NCBI GenBank assembly: GCA_937907395.1
Contig: CALCII010000012.1
Span: 186,001-250,000, forward strand
Direction: 5' to 3'
Origin: an uncultured Chitinophagaceae bacterium
GTDB taxonomy: Bacteria; Bacteroidota; Bacteroidia; Chitinophagales; Chitinophagaceae
Length of the DNA: 64,000 nt
Each line of letters begins with the position of its first letter. Position 1 is the first letter of the stretch. The notes beneath the pieces were generated by a model that saw only the letters and a list, made by a program, of their open reading frames with translations, made no database searches and was not told the DNA's origin. This document shows, piece by piece, positions 9,774-18,711 of this stretch. Made by a program: the position numbers and the translations under genes.

Positions 9774-10742
9774 TTACCAATAAGAACTGTTATCAATTTT
9801 TTGTTTCGTTTCCTCTTCAGGTATTTCATTAGCTAAGGGTTTAACCCAGTGCTCATTCATGTATGCTGCAAACTCGGGCCGCTCCTCCCACCTGTTACCT
9901 TTTATACCAAATAATAACTGCAATGCACCACCTACATGTACAGCTTTTCTTCCGTTTGCTTTTACCGCAGCTGCAAGGGGCAAACCAAAGGGTCCGGCAG
10001 CGATCAGGGCTATTTCAAAATCAATTGAACAAATATCCTGTTTCATTTTTTCGAGATAATCAAACCAACTCTTGCCTTGAGCTGGTTTATCTGTATAACT
10101 ATTAAACGGCCTGTAAATAGTCAAATCAAAATCAGGCAATACATCTTTATCCGAAAACAACTTAGACCTGTTGGCAAACTGATTTTTCACTGATTGCTCA
10201 AATGGAAGCACCACTAATACTTTCTTATTTTTCAACGCTCTGCTCCAAGGCTGATTAAACCTGAATGGCTCCAGTGATTCTATTGGGAATAAAGATGCAG
10301 ATGAAAAATATTTTCTATGCATCAATTGTTCGCCGTAGTTATACCAAACTGCCAACGCATCAATGGATGACATAGCAGAAAAATAAACATCTGAGAAAAG
10401 TTCAAGTGTCGCAATTTCAGCAGGAAACACTGCATTCATCCTAAAAAGCCCTTCCTCGATACTGTCCATATTCCACTGTTTCATTTTCCCCTCCCTTATG
10501 AATTGGGTATTTAGTAATACAGTTAACTCGGCCGAGCCAAGCCTTGAAATCATACAAGGCTGCTTACATGAAAGCAGCTGATAAATCAGCTCATTCCCTT
10601 CTTCATTTGACTTGATCGAATGAATATAATCCTTTTGTGTAATCTTGGGCAAACCGGTCAAAAAACGGTAATCGGTTTTTTTCAGCAACTTAAGCAAACG
10701 GAAAAAAAGAGGTAAATGATCTTTTATAAACGATTTGATCAT
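9774..10742 (-). CDS. Putative GT-D type glycosyltransferase-like protein
   Basis: A 322-residue protein I cannot assign firmly. Residues 65-75 read CMISRLGSAELTVL, close to the R-x-G-x-x-E pattern of GT-D (DUF1792) glycosyltransferases. Near residue 245 is IALIAAGPFGLPLAAAVKA and then GRKAVHVGGALQLLFGIKG, the small-residue-rich loop and following strand that such proteins share. It lies between an esterase and the FkbM methyltransferase, all codirectional with 12-17 base spacers, so a role in modifying the polysaccharide is likely. An alternative is a structural protein with no transferase activity. Confidence 0.55.
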   Translation of the reverse strand: MIKSFIKDHLPLFFRLLKLLKKTDYRFLTGLPKITQKDYIHSIKSNEEGNELIYQLLSCKQPCMISRLGSAELTVLLNTQFIREGKMKQWNMDSIEEGLFRMNAVFPAEIATLELFSDVYFSAMSSIDALAVWYNYGEQLMHRKYFSSASLFPIESLEPFRFNQPWSRALKNKKVLVVLPFEQSVKNQFANRSKLFSDKDVLPDFDLTIYRPFNSYTDKPAQGKSWFDYLEKMKQDICSIDFEIALIAAGPFGLPLAAAVKANGRKAVHVGGALQLLFGIKGNRWEERPEFAAYMNEHWVKPLANEIPEEETKQKIDNSSYW

Positions 10743-10758
10743 GATTGATTCTGAACTA

Positions 10759-11589
10759 TTATTTAATCAACTTTTGGTATGCAGAAAAATATCGTCCCCC
10801 CATTTCTCTTTGCCCTGATGCATCAAAATGAATGTCATCAAATAAATAATCGGGCTTCTCAATCACAAATGGTTCATTGGGATTTGCATAACCAATTGCC
10901 GGTAAGCGTAAAGGAGTTTCACGAATAACAGAGTCAGTAATTTTTCTCGCAGGCAAACTATTTACCCAATGCGGCAGCATCCCTCCAACTATGAAAGGAA
11001 TTGTATTTCCTTCATCACCCGCTATATCTTTCCGCATATTCGTTATCATTCTGTCTAACATTCCCGCATAATCCCGCCCCCAGTAAACATCTGATTCTCC
11101 CTGGTGCCACAAAATACCACGCACTTTACTTCCCGGGTATTTGTCAAGCACATATTTCGTTCTTGCGACTATGTCATTATACAAAGAATCGCCTTTATTC
11201 CATTGCCGGTTATAAAATGAACTTCCATCTAAAGCGCCTGGAATAAGCAACACCTCCCGGTTACCCTGCCAGTAATAACGCAGGTAATTTAATGCGAAGG
11301 TCATGGCAAATCCATTACAGCCAGAAGCAATTGTTACGTGCTGTAAAGGTTCCTTTGCTTCAATAACCTGGTAATTGTAAGCACCAAAACGACCCAATTG
11401 CTTGATACGTGGATCTGTTTTTTCTGTAGTGAGATCGGCTCCGTATCCTTTATAAACATTTGATTGTCCAATTACAGGAAATACATCGTATTCAATGGTA
11501 CGTTCCCCTGCTGTATAACTTAATTCGTCTTTACAGGATGAAAGAAATAGTACGGAGAGAAAAACAATGAGTAAATGATTCTTATTCAT
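10759..11589 (-). CDS. Sialate O-acetylesterase-like SGNH lipoprotein
   Basis: About 276 residues. A lipoprotein signal (LLIVFLSVLFLSSC) puts Cys at about residue 18, so the protein should be in the outer membrane or periplasm. SGNH-hydrolase motifs are present: FPVIGQSNVY with the nucleophile Ser, GILWHQGESDVYWG near the middle and DDIHFDASGQ near the end for the catalytic Asp-His. This is the carbohydrate esterase pattern of sialate O-acetylesterases. It probably removes acetyl groups from the exported glycan, opposing the acetyltransferases of this locus. The second Met in frame (11589) is preferred because the signal peptide follows directly. Confidence 0.8.
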   Translation of the reverse strand: MNKNHLLIVFLSVLFLSSCKDELSYTAGERTIEYDVFPVIGQSNVYKGYGADLTTEKTDPRIKQLGRFGAYNYQVIEAKEPLQHVTIASGCNGFAMTFALNYLRYYWQGNREVLLIPGALDGSSFYNRQWNKGDSLYNDIVARTKYVLDKYPGSKVRGILWHQGESDVYWGRDYAGMLDRMITNMRKDIAGDEGNTIPFIVGGMLPHWVNSLPARKITDSVIRETPLRLPAIGYANPNEPFVIEKPDYLFDDIHFDASGQREMGGRYFSAYQKLIK

Positions 11590-11654
11590 GGTAAAGGCAG
11601 ACATTATTCAATTATAACGATAAGCGAATACATTTTATTTTAAATACCCGGGAT

Positions 11655-12203
11655 TCATGAACGGCTTCCTTTGATCTGAGCCGGCACACCTATTGCAATA
11701 GAATAGGGAGGTAATGATTTGGTAACAACACTTCCTGCTCCAACAACACATCCATCGCCAATAGTTACCCCAGCCATTATTTTAACACCGGCACCCAGCC
11801 ATACATCTTTTCCAATGATAATTGATTTTGCAACATCTGGCTGTAATCGTATCAACTGATCCGCAGCAGGAACATCATGATTAGCTGAAACAATACTGCA
11901 GCCCATTGCTATTAATGTATCATCTCCGATGTCAATATTACCATGGCCATATAAAACAGTATAGGGGCCTATATAGACCCGTTTTCCAATGGAAACCATT
12001 CCACCGTATGCATCTATTACTACTCCTTGTCCGATTTTTGATTCCTCATCAATTTTAATTACACCGCCAGAGAATTCAAAAAAAGGCGAAGAGAGATTCA
12101 TTGACACATATTTATCCAGCAACACTGTTGAGTGAAGCTGAACACCTTTCTGCTTTAAAAGGTAAAGTCTTATCCTGTTTATTATATTCCGGGATTGAAT
12201 CAT
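11655..12203 (-). CDS. Left-handed beta-helix O-acetyltransferase
   Basis: A 182-residue hexapeptide-repeat protein with repeats such as IGQGVVIDAYGG, IGKRVYIGPYT, IGDDTLIAMGCSI and IGKDVWLGAGVKIMAGV. The catalytic-type His is in SANHDVPAA near residue 109. It ends PYSIAIGVPAQIKGS, the usual nucleotide/CoA-side loop of WcaF/maltose-acetyltransferase-like enzymes. It overlaps the Wzt gene by 4 bases, so translation is coupled. It probably O-acetylates the polysaccharide before export. Confidence 0.87.
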   Translation of the reverse strand: MIQSRNIINRIRLYLLKQKGVQLHSTVLLDKYVSMNLSSPFFEFSGGVIKIDEESKIGQGVVIDAYGGMVSIGKRVYIGPYTVLYGHGNIDIGDDTLIAMGCSIVSANHDVPAADQLIRLQPDVAKSIIIGKDVWLGAGVKIMAGVTIGDGCVVGAGSVVTKSLPPYSIAIGVPAQIKGSRS

Positions 12204-13456
12204 GCTTGTTTACTGATTTTCCATACCGCATCTGCAACTGTATGTCCGATTGTATTCTTACTATAATTATTAATGATATTCTTGTAAGAGATAAGATCAA
12301 ACGTAAGTGCATCATTTGCCACATCATAATCCTGTGATTTATCGCCCAGGTAAATATCGGCAATATAGGTTCCTGTATGAACCGGTACATCTTTAAAAGA
12401 CACTTCACCAAAACCTCGGCTGATATTTTTTTCATTCATCACCGGCTCATCCAATTTACAATTCGAAGCAAACAAGGGTGTGCCCGTCATTGTTTTTACC
12501 ACGACTCCCAGATTTACCTCATCGAGATCAAAAGGAGAAGCAAATTCAATACGGATTTTAAGTTCCCCTTTCAGCAAACTATCATTATCCACGATATAAT
12601 CTATAATACGTGGGGCTGTTAATTCATTGGCTGCTATAGTTCTGGACCGGGACTTACCGGCAGCGAGACCCTTGATATACCTGTCGATAGTATCATCAAC
12701 GGTACCATAATATTCAAGCATTCCGTTTTTAAGATACAATCCTGTTGTACACAAGTTAGAAACGGCATCAATATTATGACTGACAAATAAAACGGTTCTT
12801 CCTTCCTTCTCACTCACATCTTTCATTTTTCCCAAACACTTCTTCTGGAACTCAGCATCACCTACTGCCAGTACTTCATCTACAATCAGAATTTCCGGTT
12901 CCAGATGGGCTGCTACTGCAAACGCAAGCCTCACATACATACCGCTGCTATATCTTTTTACTGGTGTTTCAATATAACGCTCCACACCTGCAAAATCAAC
13001 AATCTCATCAAACTTGCGTTTGATTTCATTTTTAGTCATCCCTAAAATAGCACCATTGAGAAAAATATTTTCTCGTCCACTCAACTCCGGATGAAACCCC
13101 GTTCCCACTTCCAGCAAACTGGCTATTCTCCCTTTAACTTTTACACTTCCGGTTGTAGGTGCTGTAGTACGACTCAATATTTTCAACAAGGTACTTTTAC
13201 CAGCGCCATTTCGTCCAATAATACCAAGCACTTCTCCTTGCTTTAATTCAAAGCCCACATCTTTCAACGCCCACACATATTCACTCGTACCAGTAGTAGT
13301 GCGGTCATTGGCCTCACCCACTTTCAGGTACGGATCTTCCTTGCCCCGTATCTGATGCCACCATCTGTTAACATCGTGAGCTAATGTACCGGTACTTACC
13401 TGTCCGAGACGGTATTGCTTGGATAAATTCTCAACTTTAATAACAATCTTACTCAT
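12200..13456 (-). CDS. wzt: Polysaccharide ABC exporter ATPase with C-terminal glycan-binding extension
   Basis: A 418-residue Wzt-type ATPase. The nucleotide-binding domain (1-240) has Walker A GRNGAGKST, signature RYSSGMYVRLAFA and Walker B ILIVDEVLAVGD. Residues 250-418 are an added beta-rich domain like that of the long Wzt proteins, which recognises the terminal modification of the glycan before transport. It pairs with the permease gene 14 bases upstream. The extended domain suggests that export is gated by a chain-terminating group, possibly one made by the methyl- or acetyltransferases of this locus (inference). Confidence 0.9.
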   Translation of the reverse strand: MSKIVIKVENLSKQYRLGQVSTGTLAHDVNRWWHQIRGKEDPYLKVGEANDRTTTGTSEYVWALKDVGFELKQGEVLGIIGRNGAGKSTLLKILSRTTAPTTGSVKVKGRIASLLEVGTGFHPELSGRENIFLNGAILGMTKNEIKRKFDEIVDFAGVERYIETPVKRYSSGMYVRLAFAVAAHLEPEILIVDEVLAVGDAEFQKKCLGKMKDVSEKEGRTVLFVSHNIDAVSNLCTTGLYLKNGMLEYYGTVDDTIDRYIKGLAAGKSRSRTIAANELTAPRIIDYIVDNDSLLKGELKIRIEFASPFDLDEVNLGVVVKTMTGTPLFASNCKLDEPVMNEKNISRGFGEVSFKDVPVHTGTYIADIYLGDKSQDYDVANDALTFDLISYKNIINNYSKNTIGHTVADAVWKISKQA

Positions 13457-13470
13457 ACTTCTTTTCTTCT

Positions 13471-14337
13471 TTACACAGTATCCATGAATGTACGTTCCAC
13501 CTTACTGAAGATCATTGATCCCACTACCAATACCACAACCATAAAGACAAAACTATAAGTGAGATCAGCTATTGCGAAATGTCCTTTATTAAAAATAGCA
13601 AACCGGAATCCTTCCACCAGCGAGCTGATAGGATTCAGGTTGATGATCCACGCATAACTTTTATTCTGCAGGAACGACAATGGATAAGCAACCGGAGTGG
13701 CATACATCATTAATTGAACACCAAAAGTGATCAGTACAGAAAAATCACGGTACTTGGTTGTGAGCGATGAAATGATAATTCCAAGCCCAAGACCGATGCC
13801 AGCCATCATTACAATCAATACCGGGATCAACAACCAACTAAACCCGATATGAATAGGCGTGTTTTTGAATAGGGCATAATAAAACATCACAAAGAGCAAT
13901 AAGCCAAATTGTATTCCCAACCGTGCAATATTGGAAACCACAACAGAAAGAGGCAATATCAATCGGGGAAAATATACTTTCCCAAAAATGCCTGCATTCG
14001 CAACAAACGTATTAGAGGTGTTAGTTAAGCATCCGGCAAAATAATTCCAGATTGCAATACCACTCATATAAAACAAAACAGGTTCAATATCGTCTGTTGG
14101 AATATCGGCGATATTTCTGAAAATAAGCAAGAACATAGCAGTGGTGAGCAATGGCTGCACCAGGTGCCAAACCGGGCCAAGAATGGTTTGTTTGTATTGT
14201 GCCGCAAAATCACGTTTCACAAACAACAACATCAGATCCCTGTACCGCCACACTTCTTTCAACTGCAGATCAAAGACAGAATGCTGCGGCTTTATCTCCA
14301 GATCCCATGTATCATCTTCTGAATAATAATGATTCAT
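13471..14337 (-). CDS. wzm: Polysaccharide ABC exporter permease
   Basis: About 288 residues with six hydrophobic segments, ABC-2 type (Wzm/TagG family). The cytoplasmic N-terminus has RYRDLMLLFVKRDFAAQYKQ followed by ILGPVWHLVQPLL, the conserved start of these permeases. ATG at 14337 is preferred over the upstream GTG frame (14427) because it starts MNHYYSEDD immediately before the conserved region and lies 1 base after the preceding stop. It forms the inner-membrane channel with the adjacent Wzt. Confidence 0.9.
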   Translation of the reverse strand: MNHYYSEDDTWDLEIKPQHSVFDLQLKEVWRYRDLMLLFVKRDFAAQYKQTILGPVWHLVQPLLTTAMFLLIFRNIADIPTDDIEPVLFYMSGIAIWNYFAGCLTNTSNTFVANAGIFGKVYFPRLILPLSVVVSNIARLGIQFGLLLFVMFYYALFKNTPIHIGFSWLLIPVLIVMMAGIGLGLGIIISSLTTKYRDFSVLITFGVQLMMYATPVAYPLSFLQNKSYAWIINLNPISSLVEGFRFAIFNKGHFAIADLTYSFVFMVVVLVVGSMIFSKVERTFMDTV

Positions 14338-14338
14338 A

Positions 14339-14821
14339 TTATTTCTTCTTTGACAAACGCCTGGCAGGATTGCCGGCATATGTACCTTTTTTCTTAATAT
14401 CCTTTGTAACAACCGCACCGGCACCAATCACCACATCGTCACAAATAGTAACAGGAAGAATCGTGGCATTACTGCCAATTGAAACTCTGTTGCCAATTGT
14501 TGTTTTCTTCCATTTTGACTGATCGCCTCCGGCGGGTTTTCCATCACTGAATGTATCGTTGATAAACACCACACCATGCCCAATAAAACAATCGTTTCCT
14601 ATTGTAACCAACTCACAAATGAAAGAATGACTTTGAATACGGCAGTTATTGCCCACCTTCACTCCTTTCTGAACTTCAGTAAAAGGGCCAACAAAACAAT
14701 GATCACCCAACTCACATTCATATAAATTCACCGGCTCCACAATCTTCACATCTTTACCGAAAAACACATTGTGAATACCAGACTTATGAATGACCGGTTT
14801 ATTTTTTCTTACTGGAGGCAT
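14339..14821 (-). CDS. Hexapeptide-repeat acyltransferase, WbpD/WlbB-like
   Basis: About 160 residues of left-handed beta-helix, with repeats such as IGNDCFIGHGVVFIND and IGNRVSIGSNATILPV and ending GTYAGNPARRLSKKK. It resembles N-acetyltransferases that act on UDP-3-amino sugars. The Gfo/Idh/MocA dehydrogenase immediately upstream could make the matching 3-keto sugar, so the pair may belong to a WbpB/D-type diacetamido sugar route; the aminotransferase at 7563 would be the missing partner. That pathway is inference. The second Met in frame (14821) is chosen; either start overlaps the dehydrogenase gene. Confidence 0.78.
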   Translation of the reverse strand: MPPVRKNKPVIHKSGIHNVFFGKDVKIVEPVNLYECELGDHCFVGPFTEVQKGVKVGNNCRIQSHSFICELVTIGNDCFIGHGVVFINDTFSDGKPAGGDQSKWKKTTIGNRVSIGSNATILPVTICDDVVIGAGAVVTKDIKKKGTYAGNPARRLSKKK

Positions 14822-15815
14822 TGTATAATTTTTCAATTATCTGAACACTGTGCATGGCTTCTTCTCCTGACGTATACTTTTTTTTCTTCCCGCTGATCAC
14901 CTGCAGCAATTCATCATACACTTTTCCGTGATTATTCATTGAACCCTGGTAACCATTATACTGGTTCACTTCTTTTCCCTCGTTCAAAGCAGAAAGATCA
15001 ATCAGTTCCGGTTCCTGGTATTCAATTTTGTTGAGATAAGGTCCGCCAATCTTAATCGTTGCCTTCTCTGCTATTACCGTAAGTGAGCCTTCGTAATTTT
15101 TATTCGTTGCATTTGTACTATAGCTCAATATTCCCGGAGTTGAATCTTTTATAAGAAAAGTAAACACACCTGTATCCTCAATTTCAATTTGTTTTTGATG
15201 AGCTAGGTTGAAGATTTTACCATCAGCTTTTTGCAAAGAACCAAAACACCAGTATAACAGATCAATAAAATGACTGAACTGAGTAAACAATACACCTCCA
15301 TCGAGTTTCTTTGTTCCCCGCCATGAAGATTCTTTATAGTAATTCTGGCCACGGTTCCAATAACAATTCAATTGAACCGTATAGATTTCTCCTAATTTAT
15401 TTTTATCGATCAGCTTTTTTAAAGCTGCTACCGGCGGATTAAAGCGATTTTGTTTTACCACCAGTAAATGTTTATTGGCTTTTGTTGCTGCAGCAATCAT
15501 TTTCCTGCAATCGGCTACAGAAAGTGCCATGGGCTTTTCGCACAACACATGCTTCCCTGCTTTTAAACCTGCAATAGAATGAGAAGAATGTAATCCATTT
15601 GGCGTACAAACAAGTAGTACATCAGCATTGCCCTCTTCTGCAATCATTCGTTCAAAAGATGTATATCCATAACATTGAAACTGCCGGGAAAAGTGTCTTA
15701 CTTTTTTTTCATCAATATCACATACTGCCAGTAATTCACCTTTTTGTGAAGCAAGCCTTGCATGCCGTTCACCTATGTTACCACAGCCAACTAATATGAA
15801 TTTGACTTTTCTCAT
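14799..15815 (-). CDS. Gfo/Idh/MocA family sugar dehydrogenase
   Basis: A 338-residue NAD(P)-dependent oxidoreductase. The Rossmann fold has FILVGCGNIGERHARLAS at the N-terminus. The family motif CEKPMALSVADC (about residues 95-106) carries the conserved lysine, and GGVLFTQFSHFIDLLYW (near 170) carries the catalytic His of the HxxD/E type. It probably oxidises a UDP-sugar at C3. It overlaps the acyltransferase gene downstream by about 23 bases and follows a GT4 gene by 2 bases. Confidence 0.85.
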   Translation of the reverse strand: MRKVKFILVGCGNIGERHARLASQKGELLAVCDIDEKKVRHFSRQFQCYGYTSFERMIAEEGNADVLLVCTPNGLHSSHSIAGLKAGKHVLCEKPMALSVADCRKMIAAATKANKHLLVVKQNRFNPPVAALKKLIDKNKLGEIYTVQLNCYWNRGQNYYKESSWRGTKKLDGGVLFTQFSHFIDLLYWCFGSLQKADGKIFNLAHQKQIEIEDTGVFTFLIKDSTPGILSYSTNATNKNYEGSLTVIAEKATIKIGGPYLNKIEYQEPELIDLSALNEGKEVNQYNGYQGSMNNHGKVYDELLQVISGKKKKYTSGEEAMHSVQIIEKLYNASSKKK

Positions 15816-15817
15816 TA

Positions 15818-16921
15818 TCAGGACAAAATCAGTTCCAATCTTTTTTTGAATTGATCAAATGAAAAATACTGCATTACATTTTTCTGTATAGCCTGCGATT
15901 GTTTTTCCTGCTGAAGCAATGACAGTACGGCATCTCTTATTTCTACTTTATTATCAGGATCAACCAATGTACCCAACTTCCCAAACTGCAAAGCTTCTGT
16001 GCTTCCGTCTTTATTACCGGCAACAACCGGCAACCCACATGCCATTGCTTCAATAAATACAATTCCGAAACCTTCGCCTTTACTGGGCATCACATACATA
16101 TCTGCCAGCAGATAATGATCCACCACCTCTTCATCAGGAACGAATCCGGTCAGGATCACATGGTTTTCTAATTCCAACTCCTTTATTAAGCCCCGTATTC
16201 TTTCCCCCTCTTTTTCATCAGCTTTCCCGGCTATGATATACTTCACCTGAATTCCTGTTGCCAATAATTGTGGTAAGATGTGTATTACATTATCATACCC
16301 TTTATATTGCTCATTGGAATTAAGTCTTGTTAATGTAAACAACAGTTTGTCGTTCGATGTAATTCCATACCTGTTCAGCAAGTGCTTTGGCTTATCAAAC
16401 ATCACAGGCAGTTGAAAATAAGGATCAACCGTATTGGGAAACACAATAACCTTACTTTCCGGAATTCTCTGAACATTCACTAATTGGCTTTTAGTAAACC
16501 GGCTGACTGCAAGAATTCTGTCAGCCTTTTCCAATGCCTTCTTCTTAAGTCCGCTTACAGGCTCAAACACTTCTATCCCATGACAGATCAATGTAACTTT
16601 TCTGGAAGGGCGTAAGAATTTTACAATCACTGCAATGACAGATAAATTCAAATGTCCCAGAATAATCTCTTCGGAACGGACTGATTTCAAAAATGAAGAA
16701 AACAGAAAAGAAATCTTTCTTCCCTTGTAAAAATGATATTGAGCAACAGGAATATATTGCCCATCAGCTTCAGAATCATATAACCCTGATGCAGCAACGG
16801 AGAATTTTAATGAATCCTGAAGATGAACCAACGCTTTCATGAAAGCACGATTGAACTTTTCAATCCCACCCATACTGGAAAAAGACGTTAGTGTTAAAAA
16901 AAGGAGTTTACGCCTGTGCAT
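15818..16921 (-). CDS. Glycosyltransferase family 4
   Basis: A 367-residue GT-B glycosyltransferase. SSMGGIEKFNRAFMKAL at the N-terminus is the acceptor-domain glycine loop, and MPSKGEGFGIVFIEAMACG near residue 280 is the EX7E donor-binding motif of GT4. LTRLNSNEQYKGYDNVI near 205 is the interdomain strand region. Its start overlaps the end of the asparagine synthase gene by 14 bases. Confidence 0.9.
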   Translation of the reverse strand: MHRRKLLFLTLTSFSSMGGIEKFNRAFMKALVHLQDSLKFSVAASGLYDSEADGQYIPVAQYHFYKGRKISFLFSSFLKSVRSEEIILGHLNLSVIAVIVKFLRPSRKVTLICHGIEVFEPVSGLKKKALEKADRILAVSRFTKSQLVNVQRIPESKVIVFPNTVDPYFQLPVMFDKPKHLLNRYGITSNDKLLFTLTRLNSNEQYKGYDNVIHILPQLLATGIQVKYIIAGKADEKEGERIRGLIKELELENHVILTGFVPDEEVVDHYLLADMYVMPSKGEGFGIVFIEAMACGLPVVAGNKDGSTEALQFGKLGTLVDPDNKVEIRDAVLSLLQQEKQSQAIQKNVMQYFSFDQFKKRLELILS

Positions 16922-18704
16922 GTAATAGGCTGTTCGAAAACCGGTTCATTAATAATGCGCACCAGTAACGCCCCCACGACAATCTTCTCTTCTGGAATGC
17001 ATTGTAGAGTCGTTGCTCATCCGGGTTGGAGGGCATTGTAAATTCATTTTCTTTAAGCCATCCTTCAAACGGGAACGTAAACCCTTGTTTCTTTCGTTTC
17101 CATATCTCAACCGGTAATTCATTCTCAAATGCTTTTACCAGTAAATATTTAGGTGGAGTTTTTTTGTATTTGATGTGTTCATCAACAACACCTGCCATCA
17201 TCATCACTTCTTTATCAAGAAACGGCACTCGAATTTCCAATCCATGCCACATGCTCATAAAATCAGAATCTTTCAACAACTGATTCTGCATATAAAAATT
17301 AGTTTCAATCCAACTCACCCTGTTACCGTTTGCAAGTCCATTGATAGGATAATATTCACTGATGCTTTGCAGCTCTTTTTCCACTTCAAGGGATGATGTT
17401 TGCAATAATTCACCTGCAGATGAAGTCGTGAATATGCCCCTGTATAATAAGTATTCTGCGGCCGAATTAGATATGCCCGCATAGCTGAGTTTACGTATCC
17501 GGTGATCGGGTACACGTTCAAAATTACGTAACACCGATTGTGGCATCTGACGTATCAGCTTCAGTTTCTTCTGTTGCTGAAAAGAAGGATATCCGCCGAA
17601 TAATTCATCGGCTCCCAAACCAGACAATACTGCTTTCAATCCATACTCACGGGCATACTTTGAAATAAAGTAAGTATTGATTCCATCAATCGTTGGCTGA
17701 TCCATTGCAGCAATTGCATCGGATAAACTCTCATTGAAGATTTCTTTCGTAACCAAAAACGACTGATGCTTTGCATTCGTTTTCCGGATGATCAGTTGCT
17801 GATATTTATCTTCAGAAAATTCTTTCTCATTGAAAATGATAGAAAGCGTATGCAAATTTGATTGTTCAGAATGACTGGCGATCAATGTAAGTAAACTTGA
17901 ATCGATACCACCACTCAGGAACAACCCGATAGGAGCATCTGAAATCATATGCCGTTGAACCGACTGCTCTAATGTTTCCCTCATCAACTGAATAGCTTCT
18001 TCTTCATCTTTCAGTTCATTCTTCAGCTTCCACTTGAAGAACTGTTGTTTTTTAATTTTGAGGGAAGGCAGGTCAATAACCATTACAGAACCCTTGGGCA
18101 ATGGCACAACATCCTTTAACGTTGTTACCGGCTCAGGTAAATGTCCGAATGTAAGAAACGCTGTTTTCCATTTCGGGTTTTCTTCAAACTGTTTCCCCGA
18201 ATGTTTGAATGCACGTATTTCTGAAGCAAAGTATAAACAATGTTGATCGAGGTAATAATACAGTGGCTTAATTCCTGCATGATCCCGTGCCAGAATCAGT
18301 TGTTGTTTCTGTTCATCCCAGATAGCCAGCGCAAACATACCATTGAAGTATTCAAACGCATCCAGCCCCCAATGCGCATATGCTTTCAGGATCACTTCTG
18401 TATCACTCTGCGATTCAAATTGATAACCATAATGCATCAGGGTAGAACGGATTTCAAGGAAATTGTAAATCTCTCCGTTAAATATGATTGTGAGCCCGGC
18501 TTTTTTAAAATGCATTGGTTGATGGCCTGATGCAGAAAGATCAATCAGGGACAACCGCCGGTGACCTAATGCAAAAGGCAGTTGATCATGCACAAAAAGC
18601 CCACTATCATCCGGGCCACCTCTGTGCATGGCATCACGCATGGAAACTACATGACCATTTAAGTTCTGATCAGCTGCATTATATATACCGGCTATGCGGC
18701 ACAT
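16908..18704 (-). CDS. asnB: Asparagine synthase (glutamine-hydrolysing), polysaccharide-locus type
   Basis: A 598-residue class II amidotransferase. The nucleophile Cys2 follows the initiator Met (MCRIAGIYN). The glutaminase domain continues through MRDAMHRGGPDDSG and RRLSLIDLSASGHQP. The synthetase domain has the PPi-loop LFLSGGIDSSLL near residue 260 and GLGADELFGGYP near 367. In polysaccharide loci such enzymes are thought to amidate uronic acids or amino-acid substituents rather than make free asparagine; that role is inferred from context. It lies 7 bases after the Wzc-like gene. Confidence 0.9.
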   Translation of the reverse strand: MCRIAGIYNAADQNLNGHVVSMRDAMHRGGPDDSGLFVHDQLPFALGHRRLSLIDLSASGHQPMHFKKAGLTIIFNGEIYNFLEIRSTLMHYGYQFESQSDTEVILKAYAHWGLDAFEYFNGMFALAIWDEQKQQLILARDHAGIKPLYYYLDQHCLYFASEIRAFKHSGKQFEENPKWKTAFLTFGHLPEPVTTLKDVVPLPKGSVMVIDLPSLKIKKQQFFKWKLKNELKDEEEAIQLMRETLEQSVQRHMISDAPIGLFLSGGIDSSLLTLIASHSEQSNLHTLSIIFNEKEFSEDKYQQLIIRKTNAKHQSFLVTKEIFNESLSDAIAAMDQPTIDGINTYFISKYAREYGLKAVLSGLGADELFGGYPSFQQQKKLKLIRQMPQSVLRNFERVPDHRIRKLSYAGISNSAAEYLLYRGIFTTSSAGELLQTSSLEVEKELQSISEYYPINGLANGNRVSWIETNFYMQNQLLKDSDFMSMWHGLEIRVPFLDKEVMMMAGVVDEHIKYKKTPPKYLLVKAFENELPVEIWKRKKQGFTFPFEGWLKENEFTMPSNPDEQRLYNAFQKRRLSWGRYWCALLMNRFSNSLLHAQA

Positions 18705-18711
18705 GAACCTG

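Noticed and set aside
14338..14427. N-terminal extension of Wzm to 14427
   Set aside because: The extra 30 residues are read from the acyltransferase gene in another frame. The family start is at 14337.
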